Below are positions 49,297 to 58,640 of a stretch of DNA of 64,000 bases, one piece after another (position 1 is the first letter of the stretch; the number at the start of each line of letters is the position of its first letter). Source of the stretch: Thunnus maccoyii (lineage: Eukaryota > Chordata > Actinopteri > Scombriformes > Scombridae); the NCBI RefSeq assembly GCF_910596095.1, contig NC_056535.1, forward strand, positions 28,428,505-28,492,504. Reading direction: 5' to 3'. The translations under genes were made by a program, and so were the position numbers. The notes beneath the pieces were generated by a model. The model worked only from the letters and a program-made list of their open reading frames with translations. It did not search any database and had not been told where the DNA came from.

Positions 49297-52029
49297 ATGT
49301 ACAGTATTGAAACATGATATGTGGTTCTGAAGAAGGGGATTAGGGGTACATGATGTCCTGCAGAGGGACAGGGATTTAGCTGATCGGAACAGTTTGGCAG
49401 CTGTTGGATTCTTGTCCAGATCCACATAAGATAACAACAACAAGGGTGCTCACAGTTTGTTCTCCACACTTGGCCCTGAAAATGATGTGATGCCACATTT
49501 GTGATGCGATTACAACGATCATAAATTGTAAACAGTGCATGAAAGTGACACTACAGTTTGTAGTCTGGTAGTGTGATAATGTGCTAAAAATGGTGATGAA
49601 ACACACACATTTTCAAACACATCGCAGCAGTGTTTCTGTTGACCGAGCAAGCACATCCATCCTGTCAAAGTTGAACAGAGGTGAACTCTGACCTTCAAAT
49701 CCACCAGAGCTGGCCAGACATTTCACTGAAACAGGAAACGCACACTCGAATGGGCTTTAAGAGAAGTGAATGGCAAACAAAGTGAATATTCATTGAACAG
49801 AAATGTAATATGTCAGCACCTTTAGCTTGGTTACCAATCTTTGTGACTGTGGCCAAACTTCCTGTAGCTCATCCACAATAAATGGCATCTAATGGTTTAC
49901 CAGTGAGAGGCTTTTATTGTGGAACAGCTGAAAGTGTTTGGTTTACAATATCAGTATTGAAAACAATAAATACACTCCTTTGAAGCTCTGACAGTACAAC
50001 AAATGAATGCAGATCAAAAAACAGTAAGGCCTGGTGCTAGATGAAAATAAGAACAGGTAGGCGTAGAGGAACTTATGTTGTCTTAATGTTGATGGAGATT
50101 AATCGGCTGGTGACTCTGCCCATTAGGGGGAACACTTTCAGAATTTGACAGTTTTCAATACTCGTTCACAATGCAAATCAGTCACTGCTGAGCATGTTTG
50201 GAATTTCTTGCCCAGCTCAGAGAGGATACTGTGGACTACAACAGATTAAGTTGTCTTAAAGGGGACCTATTATGCTCATTTCCAGCTCTATATTTTTATT
50301 CTGGGACTCCACTAGAGTAGCTTTGCATGATTCAAAGTTAAAAAAAACTCCTTAATTATCTTATACCAGGGGGCCTGGGTCAAAAATTTACCATCTTATA
50401 CCCTTTATGCAGCCCTTCAGTTCAATCTCTGTCTCTTAATAGGCAGTCTTTGCTCCTGTCTCTTTAAGGCCCCCCTCCCAATGAGCCCACTCTGTTCTTA
50501 TTAGTCAGCTTTCCAGAAGCCTGATGAGAGGCAGCTGTATCAGAGTCATATTAAGTTACCGTCGATGAAAACCTAACATTTCTTGCTTTACTGCTTCACA
50601 TTAAAAGCTTTTAAATGACTAAATAATGGGAGACTTTCATTGTGAAGAATTTACAGGAAATTAAATATGTTCATCACTTAAAAAGCAGAGCTTCATCAGT
50701 GGTGCTAAAAAACAGTCACATATGGAGATATTTGGAGCTATTTGTTGAGCAGCTCAGTTAGAAATAATGCAGGGAGGACTGCAGACAACCAGCACACCTC
50801 GAACAGGTAAACAACCTATTTTATTTTGCCCTGTTGTGTAATGGAGTCATGGCTTGGTGTGACTACCCCCAAAACAATGGAAAAATGCCATAATGTTAGC
50901 AGAGCGGAGCAGTGAACCCGTGTGCTGTGCGTGGAGTAGATGACCATATAAAGAAATCCTTCACAAATTGACATCAGCTCAGGCTGAAAGTAGAAAAAAA
51001 CGTTGGAAAGTGAGCGTTCAGAGCAGTCTGAAGTCAGAGATTTTTGCTCACAGGGATCACTTCCACATATGTTTATCTCATTATTTGACACTTTAGCCAC
51101 ATTTAATATGAACATCCAACACTGTAACATTATTATATATAACTGAAAATAAGGAAAAGCACAATAGATCCCCTTTAATCTGAGCCTAGAGTTGGACCAT
51201 GGAGTTTAGGACAGACCCAGAACACACTAAAGGCACTGCATGTCCTTGTGTCTGGACAGTCTCCAGACATATTTAGGCTGCATTGCTCCCTCTGCTGCCA
51301 CTACAACTTTGACCAGAGGAACTTTAAAAGTGTTTATCGGATCAGTGTTTAGTAGCACTTAAAATTTGGATTTTTAAAAAAATAGATGTTTCTCTCTCTC
51401 CCTCTCTGTGTTTATGTCTCTCTACCTGTCAGGAGGGCGAGGACAGCTCCTCTCAGGACAACTGTCTAAAGGTGGGGAGTGCTTACGTCATTGTCTACTC
51501 CGTCACCGACCGATCCAGCTTCGACTCCGCTGCCGAGCTCCGTATCACACTGCGACGCACCCGCCAAGCAGAAAACCTTCCCATCATCCTTGTTGGCAAC
51601 AAGAGTGACCTGGTCCGGTCCAGAGAAGTCGCTGTGGAAGGTAGGAGACAAAACTCACAAGGGATATAAACATGTATATACAGGAAACTGCTAATGGCTA
51701 ACATTTGACTGAGGCGACGATAATAATATATTCTCTTTCTTTTTTTCCCAGAGGGCCGAGCGTGCGCAGTGGTCTTTGACTGTAAGTTCATTGAGACATC
51801 TGCATCTCTGCAGCACAATGTGACTGAGCTCTTTGAGGGCGTGGTCCGACAGCTCCGGCTCCGTCGTGACGGCAACGAGGCGGTCCAGCACCGACGCTCC
51901 ATCTACAAACGCAAAGAGAGCATTACCCAGAAGGCTCGGCGGTTCCTGGACCGTCTGGTCGCTCGCAACAACCAGCGCATGGCGGTCAAAGTGCGCTCCA
52001 AGAGCTGCCACGACCTGGCCGTCCTCTGA
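44119..52029 (+). CDS. rem1: Rem1, RGK-family small GTP-binding protein (311 aa)
   Basis: RGK proteins (Rad, Gem, Rem) are atypical Ras-like proteins that suppress voltage-gated calcium channels through the beta subunit and influence the cytoskeleton. Coding exons are 44119-44485, 49125-49207, 51433-51640 and 51752-52029 (936 nt). The start MTLNTQ matches the REM1 N-terminus and not REM2. G1 is GDHGVGKTS (98-106), the G3 position has DTWE (143-146) in place of DxxG as usual for RGK, G4 is NKSD (206-209) and G5 ETSA (234-237). There is no C-terminal CAAX. Instead the RGK tail RSKSCHDLAVL is present with Cys seven from the end, after a basic stretch expected to bind acidic lipids and calmodulin. 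RRRGSTP (13-19) and SKSCH resemble the family's 14-3-3 sites. Human REM1 is 298 aa. Confidence 0.95.
44682..45315. mobile_element. TTAA-flanked element with antisense P2X7-like reading frame, rem1 intron 1
   Basis: TTAAAGGGAAATTTCACC at the left pairs with GGCGAAATGGTCCTTTAA at the right, and TTAA lies at each edge. The - strand has an open frame (44743-45171) with an internal ATG at 45000 reading MASHNMSAEDVMDEDTF and then SDIQPYIFEPEYATEEMQRR. The PYxFEPE motif recalls the start of P2X7 C-terminal-like (P2X7BD) proteins that are multiplied in fish genomes. The family call is tentative. Confidence 0.6.
46502..46678. repeat. Inverted-repeat element, short near-palindromic copy in rem1 intron 1
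   Basis: AAGGATAAGGCTAGTGATTT at the left pairs with the right end AAATCGCCAGCCTTATCCTT. Inner arms GTCAACAAATCTCATG and TTCATTGTTGGTTTGG belong to the family at 6744-7298. The interior is almost all arm. Confidence 0.68.
47278..48844 (-). mobile_element. Degenerate Tc1-like transposon in rem1 intron 1
   Basis: A 1567-bp element flanked by TA (47276-47277 and 48845-48846), the Tc1/mariner target. Outer ends are CAGTTCTGCTTG and CAAGCAGCACTG, and the inverted similarity continues about 130 bp, through TTTGTGAACCC and AAACAAATGAGACAAA. The transposase reads on the - strand from ATG at 48477: MAHTKEISEDLRRRVVDAHQ (helix-turn-helix), then WMDEAKIELFGLN near 48010, and ends near KIPPNxCAGLINSYRKRLVEVIAAKGG at about 47520-47600. 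Stops, frameshifts and a lost DPKHT / SPDLNPIE block show that it is dead. Confidence 0.9.
47530..48477 (-). pseudogene. Broken Tc1 transposase
   Basis: The coding remnant within the Tc1 element. The N-terminal DNA-binding part is open for about 60 codons (48298-48477) and a second open piece covers 47971-48204. The last catalytic part is deleted or scrambled, so no active enzyme is possible. Confidence 0.85.
49125..49207 (+). CDS. rem1: rem1 coding exon 2
   Basis: Residues 123-150, EDTYERTLTVDGEETTL and the DTWENDKL end that carries the altered G3 motif. The donor CTG|GTACAT is weak and is followed within 10 bases by a (GA)n then a (GT)n tract. Confidence 0.93.
49217..49295. repeat. (GA)n-(GT)n compound microsatellite after rem1 exon 2
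   Basis: A purine run at 49217-49235, then about 30 GT units, beginning 10 bases into the intron. Confidence 0.9.
50256..51178. mobile_element. 0.9-kb TTAA-flanked inverted-repeat element in rem1 intron 2
   Basis: The left end TTAAAGGGGACCTATTATGC and right end GCACAATAGATCCCCTTTAA are inverted, with TTAA on both sides. This is a widespread fish family. A 104-codon open stretch on the - strand (50816-51130) is not like any known transposase and is probably incidental. Confidence 0.8.
51433..51640 (+). CDS. rem1: rem1 coding exon 3
   Basis: Residues 151-219, through GSAYVIVYSVTDRSSF and IILVGNKSD. The acceptor is TCTACCTGTCAG and the donor GAAG|GTAGGA. The first dozen residues (EGEDSSSQDNCLK) are the variable loop. 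Confidence 0.94.
51752..52029 (+). CDS. rem1: rem1 coding exon 4 with stop
   Basis: Residues 220-311: CAVVFDCKFIETSASLQHN, a basic stretch rich in Arg/Lys, and the RSKSCHDLAVL terminus. The preceding intron is only 111 bp with a T-rich acceptor TTTTTTTCCCAG. Confidence 0.95.
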
Positions 52030-52465
52030 AGACACCTCCTGCCAGGAGCGTCCGGTTGAACTTTCTTTGGCTCGTTGAAGTTCTCTCTGGTTGTGATGTC
52101 ATGAACGATGTCATTGCCATTGGTGTAGGCGGAGATTCCCGCGATCAGCGAGTCAAAACAATCAGCAATGAACAGAGTCAGCAGACAGTAACATACTCGG
52201 TGCGATCAGTGTGACCAACTTGTTTTTCTGTTTGACTGTTTGGTCTCAAAATGTTTGTGACTTTTCCTCCAGACGACCTAAATATAAAGATACCAGACAG
52301 ACTGTGAAGGATCATCACTGTAGGGTTAAAGGTTGGTTCTTGTTATTTTATTTTATTTTTTTGTATTATTTTATTCTCCATCATGGAGGTGGTCCTGTAG
52401 TTTCCTCTGTGTCCACTGTGCTGTTCTCCTGAGGTTTCTACTGTTTTTGTTTCAATACTATGCAG

Positions 52466-52471
52466 AATAAA
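52466..52471 (+). promoter_or_regulatory. rem1 poly(A) signal
   Basis: AATAAA 437 bases after the rem1 stop, in GCAGAATAAAGTC context. The intervening 3' UTR contains T-rich runs but no obvious other gene. Confidence 0.55.
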
Positions 52472-53399
52472 GTCTTAAAGGAACAGTCCTCTCAAAATCA
52501 TGTTTTACAGACATCCAATAGGAATGACCACCACTGTGATATAAATATGGATTTCATTTCAGATATTTGTCATTTTGTGCTTTTTTCATTTTTAATTTAT
52601 TATTTGCCAGTGACCTCTCACCACCACCCTCAGAGTGGGGCATAGCAAATTGTCAATTGTTTTTTATTATTTTCATTTTAGATAATTTTATTTAGTTTTA
52701 AATTATTATTGTCATTTATTCTTACATTTCCCTGTATTTTTATTGTACATAGTTGATTTACTCAGATTTTGTGTATCTATGTTTTTACTTTTTCATTATC
52801 TTATTTAGCTTTTTATAATTTGATTTTTGAAATTTTTATTCTAATTTTTTCAGGCGTTTTGTTCATTTTATTTAGTTTTAAACTTCTTTCTGCAGGTGCT
52901 CCAGGGATCAAACCTCTGTTTTCCACTTCACATAAACTCCTAGATGTTAACTGTTGCCATGGTGACCTGGGATCCGTTACTCGCTGTTGAAGAAGAGGTT
53001 GTTTACTGGGTGGTCATCATGACGACGAGTCGCATGTTGACACCACTGTGTGGTTGACAAAAAACAGGCGTTGGAGTGTTTGGCTGATGAATGGAGCAAT
53101 GTCTTTTAACGGTACTTTTCTGCCCTGAGTTAAGCCTCTTAGGCTGCATACAAAACCTGTGTCTGTCTCTTAGCGTCATTTCTATAGGTTGTAGATGTTA
53201 GGGTTCAGTAACATCTATAACCTAACCAAACTGATTGGTTAAGCATGTTCGGTATACACAGCCTGAGGGCAAGCCCTGCCTGAAAGGCTTAGCTCAGGGA
53301 AAAAAACTTGCCATCATCGGTGCCTCATCAACATTGCAGGCTTGCCGGGCTAAAGCAGAGGTCTGGCAGTCTGTTTGCAGAGGCAGGAACCTTCTTTCT

Positions 53400-53770
53400 G
53401 TCTGTGACTAAGTCGGCCTTGCATGCTAGCCTCTGTGAGGCTGTACTTAGGCACAGTGGTACTTTGAGCTCAATATTAACATCAGCATGCTCACAGTGAC
53501 AATCATAAACAAGCCATAAACCAAAGTTTTGATCAAATTCCAAGTCAATAAGTATTATTGAACAAAAGTTTGAAGTAAGTTTGATGATGGTGCCTGATGA
53601 AAAATTAAGGGGTCACACCAACATCATCAGGATTTATCCTCATGAGTGTCTTTACAAAATTTCATGGCAATCCATTCGGTAGTTTTTGAGATATTTCTGT
53701 CTGGACCAAAGCAGTGTGCCAACAGACAGACTGACATTGCCATTCAAAGAGCCACGCCACTAAAAGTAGG
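53400..53770 (+). repeat. Copy of the TTTCATGGCAATCCATTCGG repeat
   Basis: Contains CATGCTCACAGTGACAATC, CATCAGGATTTATCCTCATG and TTTCATGGCAATCCATTCGG, blocks shared with the repeat broken by Tc1. Confidence 0.55.
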
Positions 53771-54410
53771 TCATGCCAAGGCTTATCAGCTGTGAAAAGT
53801 GAGCAACTGCCCTGGGGCCCCAAGCCCAAAAAGCCCTAGGTTTACTGTGTGTCAGATGCTTTTTGGTAATTTGATTATTTGAATTTGCACCACTAAAGTA
53901 CAACATCAAGTGGATCCTGCAATACAGTATTACTAAACCCTTTTGTCAAAATCTTGTCCTAATGTTATTTTAATTTATATTGTGCTCATTTTCCTGAATA
54001 CAGTTGTGTTTCTTCAAATTATCACAAACTAACTGACATATAGAAAACCTGAGACAGGTAGTATTCCAGTTTCTGTGTTTCTGTACAGAATATAGTGAAG
54101 CTGCCATCTGTAGTGTACTCTGTGCTCTATACTTGGTGGAAAGTTTGGGGAAACATAGAATGAAACAGCAAATTTTTGACCCAGGGCCCCTGTTAACCAT
54201 AAAATGAGTGGTGATCTTATATTTGAGGACCAAACATTTACGTATTCAAATCTGCAGTTCTTCTCCTTGAATGGAGCAGATACTCGCTATGAGCCAAATT
54301 GAATGTGAAGCAGTGTTATTGTCATAAGTGAGAAGAAACACACAAAAAAATATATTTCTACAGTTCAAAATTACTAATGACTTTACAATATGTACAACAT
54401 ATTACACTAA

Positions 54411-54505
54411 AGCTGTAACAATTAGTCAATTAATTGATTAGTCAATCGACAGAAAATTAATCTATATTGAACTATTTTGATAATCAAAGAATAGTTTTAA
54501 TCCAC
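54411..54505 (+). repeat. Short relic of the GCTGCAAC repeat
   Basis: AAAGCTGTAACAATTAGTC followed by TTGATTAGTCAATCGAC and TTTTGATAATCAAAGAATAG: the two outer ends of the family with nearly all the interior deleted. Confidence 0.5.
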
Positions 54506-54770
54506 AGCCTGATATATCTTATTCCTCTGTGCTGTCCACTGTTGTCCAAAACCTATTAAAAACACATCAACGAGCAACACTGTTGCACTGGATGACATGT
54601 TCCCTCATTACCATGAGCACACACGTTATAGTTTATTTTGACTCAATCCCACACTCAGCAAACCAAATATGGATTAATCAAATACTGAAAATAGTTTCCT
54701 ACAAATGCACTATTTCCTCCTGTCTGAGTAATGTTTGTTAAAAACTGCAGTACCCAACTGTTCAGGAAAT
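54500..54770. repeat. Partial copy of the 6744-7298 element
   Basis: Contains CCTGATATATCTTATTC, TTGTCCAAAACCTATTAAAA and CACTGGATGACATGTTCC, in the order seen at 40260-40350. The outer arms are missing. Confidence 0.45.
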
Positions 54771-57178
54771 TACCGAGCCTTTTTTTTTAATGAGAAGATA
54801 TATTTGTGAACCATTTTTGAAGATTTATGTCTTCAGGAGGAACCAACATGCTTGGGGCTGAGTGTCACAGACAGGGTAGGGAAGTTAGAAAGTATCAAGA
54901 GATGGACAAACACATTGTCAGTTTTAGTCTTTTTGTGAAATTTGTAGATAATAATATATAACAGTTTTACTTTAATCAAAATAAAATAGATAATCAGTTA
55001 AAAGGCTTGATAATGAAACTTTACAAATGTCTTTTCTTTCATTTTCTATTTTTATAAGATGTGAACAGAAGTTGAGCTGAGCTGCTGTGAAATAATGACA
55101 CACTGGTTTAAATCAGTAGTAGTTTGTATGGAAACCGCATCAGACAGACTGGTTGTCCCAGGTTTTACTGATCAAATATTCTATCTGGTTATTGATCGGG
55201 TATTTTTGTGACACACACACACACTCTCTCTGTCTGTGGTTGTACAGGGACAGTAGATGGAGGAGGAGTGTTGAACATTGATTTGATGAGGGTAATGGAA
55301 AGAATGCATGACTCTACTTAACCCGGATGACACGCACGCACACACACACACACACACACTCATGCTGTAATGTGTAAACATCCTCTCAGTGGAGGAGGAC
55401 CAGAGACTCAGAACTGTAAGTTCAGATCCCTCCTGAATCTGTTATGAATAGAAACCCCAGAGAAATCCTCCCCAGTGTCCCCCCTCTGAGGTGTAAAAGT
55501 TGTGGAGAAGTTTTGATAAAGGCTGATGAAACTATTTTTACAATAACTGACGACCATGTTGGAACTGCTGGAGCTGCTTCTTATTCTTTGTCTGTCATTT
55601 TATTTCCAGCAGTGTAGATGAAGCACAAGATTAAGTTGAAAATCAGCTACTATTTAGCAGCTTTAGGCCAGTGCTGGCAGCCTGATTTGAGGTCTTAGCT
55701 CAAGGCCAATGTGGATCATTAGCTGCTGGCTAACAGGAACAGGGAGCTAGCTGTCCCCTGTGAGGCTGTAATGGAAATGCACTTCACGGCACGGCTTGGC
55801 ATGGCACGGCTTAAGTGGACCGACCTGGGCCCATGGAAAAATTGTTCAGGGTTAACTCAAGTCTTAGCTCATGCTAACAGCGGTCTAATGCCTAATGGAG
55901 CGGTATGCCCTGTGGTGACAGGCTTCTTAGCAAAGGGCTAGCTGGGGTTTCAGCTCAGGTAAGGATGTTGAAAAGTAATTTTTCCCTGAAAAATAAACAA
56001 AAAACAGATTTTTCAAAAAACAGTAAACAATGTGACTGACCAACTCTGCCCTCCTTATGGTGACATCAGAAAACTGTGAACAGCAAACTGCTGGACTGTA
56101 AACCAACCTGACGGCTCCAGAGTAAATGAGAGAAACACTCTGTAAGCCTATCTGTGTCTGAACAGACCTGAACATTATTCTAAAGGACATTTCAAACATT
56201 TCAGCCCCTTTTAGGTGCATTTGATTTACAGAGACAGAGGAGAGAACACAGAAAATCAAACACCCTCCTGTGTTTATTTAAACTGCACAGTTTCCTTTCT
56301 GTCTGACTCTGGTTCAGGGTTAAACTCTCGGTACTGTAACTCTGCCTCTTAATTCACACACACTTACACACTCTGACACTGCCAAGAGCTACAGGAATGT
56401 AAACTGAAGACACTCTGCCAGATGGAAATTTGTGTGAGAGACTGTGGCTCCCCCTGCTGGTTAAATGTTATCAGCTCCAAATACAGGAATAACATTACAC
56501 GTAAAATTAATATTAAGCACTCATAAGTTATATGGGGCACCACTCTTTGCTTTTAAGAGAAAAATTAAATGAATTAGTCTTATATCTGAAAGTCATAAAT
56601 TCTGAATGCAGAGACCTCTATCTCTGTTGTAAAGGAATACACAAATACAATGACTTGAAATCAAGATATTCATTGAACTACCATGGGATAGGGATAAATG
56701 GCAACACTAAGTATATATATACATATACAACCAGAATGAATGAATGAATGACTGTGTGAGTAAATGAAATTAACAAGTTATTGCCAACAGAATGAATGAA
56801 TTAATGAGTGAATATTATTAAAAATGAGTCAAAAGCGCAATGAAGGGCAATTAACTCTCAGTAAAGCTAATAAGAATTTGGTTTTGGATGGCTCTTTACA
56901 TCAACTCTGAGACAGAAGCATGGTAGATGGTTTTACAACTGTTTCCGTCTGGGTGACAGCCAGACGAGAACTGCTGCAGAAGGTTCAGTGAAGCACTTTG
57001 GTTTACTGCTTCCCAGGAGGGTGAATCCAGTCTCAGACTTTTTTTTTTATTGAACGATTTTAATTTACAAGCTTAAGAGGGGAACAATAGCTTGCATACA
57101 AATAGTAAATACAAGCCAGACAATATGCATATATACACATACATACTGTATGCTCTCAGTTATAAATATAGTATATAT

Positions 57179-57783
57179 TAGGGGTGTGCCCGAATACAAA
57201 TACATTATTCAGCAAGGCACAAATAGTGGGTTTTATACGAATATTTGTTTCATACAAACATTTTAAAAATTATTTGTTGGGGGTGTTCCCCAGAGATAAA
57301 GCTGAGCTACTGACACAAGCAAAGTGCTCCCAAGGGGGGACTCTCCATAACCTGTTGTTCCCCTTCTCCTTTCCACAAAGTTAGGTTGTAAAAAATAGGC
57401 AATAAGTGAAAAGTGCAAAGCAATAATTGCCTTTGAAGTTCTTCCCTACACATTACACAGTGTGCTGTCTCTGTGTTATGGGTGTATAAATAGATAGAGG
57501 TCTGTCTGCAATGAGGTGATGAGTAAAGTTTTAGCTCAGTAGTTAGTGCAGTCGTCTATGATCTGGGAGACTCCAGTTCAAGACCCGATGTGGGGACCTC
57601 CTTCATAAGATAGTTCATTCATGAACACTTATTGTAACACTTAAATTTTCTAAAATTAAAAGTGTAATAAAAACAAATACAGGATTTTTAAGTCTCTTTC
57701 CACTTTTATTCAAATACAAATAATTTTGCTGCCTCAACAGATACAGATACAAATACAAATACTGGGATCTCTGCACATCTCTA
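57179..57783. mobile_element. hAT-like MITE with tRNA-like core
   Basis: A 605-bp element between direct repeats GTATATAT (57171-57178 and 57784-57791). The ends TAGGGGTGTGC and GCACATCTCTA are inverted. Subterminal regions are rich in ACAAATAC on the left and right. The interior at 57532-57600 looks like a tRNA gene body. The target repeat lies in AT-rich simple sequence, which weakens it a little. Confidence 0.7.
57532..57600 (+). repeat. tRNA-like segment inside the hAT MITE
   Basis: TAGCTCAGTAGTTAGTG resembles a polymerase III A box, and AGTTCAAGACC (57571-57581) a B box. The spacing is about right for a tRNA. The stems do not pair well, so it is a relic or SINE-like insert and not a functional tRNA. 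Confidence 0.4.
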
Positions 57784-58117
57784 GTATATATACATATTCA
57801 CATATGCATTTTATAGCATAAACAGAAAGAAAAAATAAAAAAGGCGTTCAAACACCTAGGTGGTTGACAATATAATAAAATGTAAACTGAAGAATTTGAG
57901 CAACAAGGACTATAAATCAAAATGCGACAGACTTATACATGACTTCATATAATTCATTAAGAGACTGGTTACTCTTGATAAACTATCTGAGTATCTTTTA
58001 TTTTATTTCTCTCTTTTATTTTAAATTACACTCTTTAGCTTGTTGTTACTTGTGCAATAAGAGGGTTTCTTTCTTTGAAAACATCTCTCGGAGGTAGCGG
58101 CTGAGAGGATGGAATAT

Positions 58118-58294
58118 TTAGTTGACCTCCTCAGTGGTTGGGCCGGAGGATCCACCACCAGGAGCAGCACCACCAGCTCCAGGGAAGCCACCTGGCATGC
58201 CACCAGCACTCTGGTACAGCTTTGTGATGATAGGGTTGCACACCTTCTCAAGCTTCTTCTGTTGATGTTCATACTCATCCTTCTCGACAGTCTC
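58118..58294 (-). pseudogene. HSC70 (hspa8-like) last-exon fragment
   Basis: The - strand encodes [20 protein letters not shown] then [38 protein letters not shown] and a stop. This is the C-terminal end of a cytosolic HSP70 of the HSPA8 type. The normal terminal EEVD, which docks TPR co-chaperones, reads EEVN. No other HSP70 exon lies in the window. The match starts where, from memory, the last HSPA8 exon begins (ACTGxxGAGAAG). The frame is intact over 59 codons, so the copy is not old. A 3' UTR-like A+T-rich tail with AATAAA follows to about 57990. Confidence 0.85.
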
Positions 58295-58299
58295 AGATA

Positions 58300-58640
58300 G
58301 TTTTTACATTCATTTTTAAAACAAGTTAAGGAGGGTTTACTGTTTTTTTCCATTTGCCTTTATGTATATGATATTTACCCATAATGATAATTATGTTTAC
58401 CATATCTGACACCTTCTTTGGGAGACCATCTATATAATCAAAACCTGAAATAGATCAAATTCAAGATTGCCAGTCCTGATATTAAACCAGCTGTAAAGAT
58501 CCTGCCAAAACTGCAATGTGACCAGACAAGAGAAAAATAAATGCTCTGTCAAACAAAATCCACAAGGATCTACTTTAAATTTAAATCTTTTCCATAAGGT
58601 TTCAGCAGCTGGATAAATATTCATAATTCATCATTTTAAA
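58300..58640 (-). pseudogene. L1/Tx1-like LINE ORF2 C-terminal fragment
   Basis: The - strand reads ETLWKRFKFKVDPCGFC, LTEHLFFSCLVTLQFWQDL, then IDGLPKK and MGKYHIHKGKWKK. This is the C-terminal cysteine-motif region of L1-like ORF2 (CxxC...HLFxxCxxxxxFW followed by GKxxIHK). The fragment runs in the same orientation as, and directly into, the HSC70 exon fragment at 58118-58294. Confidence 0.65.

Larger units (their letters stand above)
52472..57170. other. Gene-free stretch downstream of rem1
   Basis: T-rich DNA to about 52900, then repeat relics (53400-53770, 54411-54770) and short CA tracts at 55213 and 55334. The 110-codon antisense frame at 55927-56259 has no recognisable motif. Confidence 0.5.

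Noticed and set aside
50816..51130. 104-codon antisense frame in rem1 intron 2
   Set aside because: It lies wholly within a TTAA-bounded repeat and has no transposase or host-protein motif.
57532..57600. Functional tRNA gene
   Set aside because: The stems do not pair and the segment lies inside a transposable element; it is treated as a tRNA-like relic.
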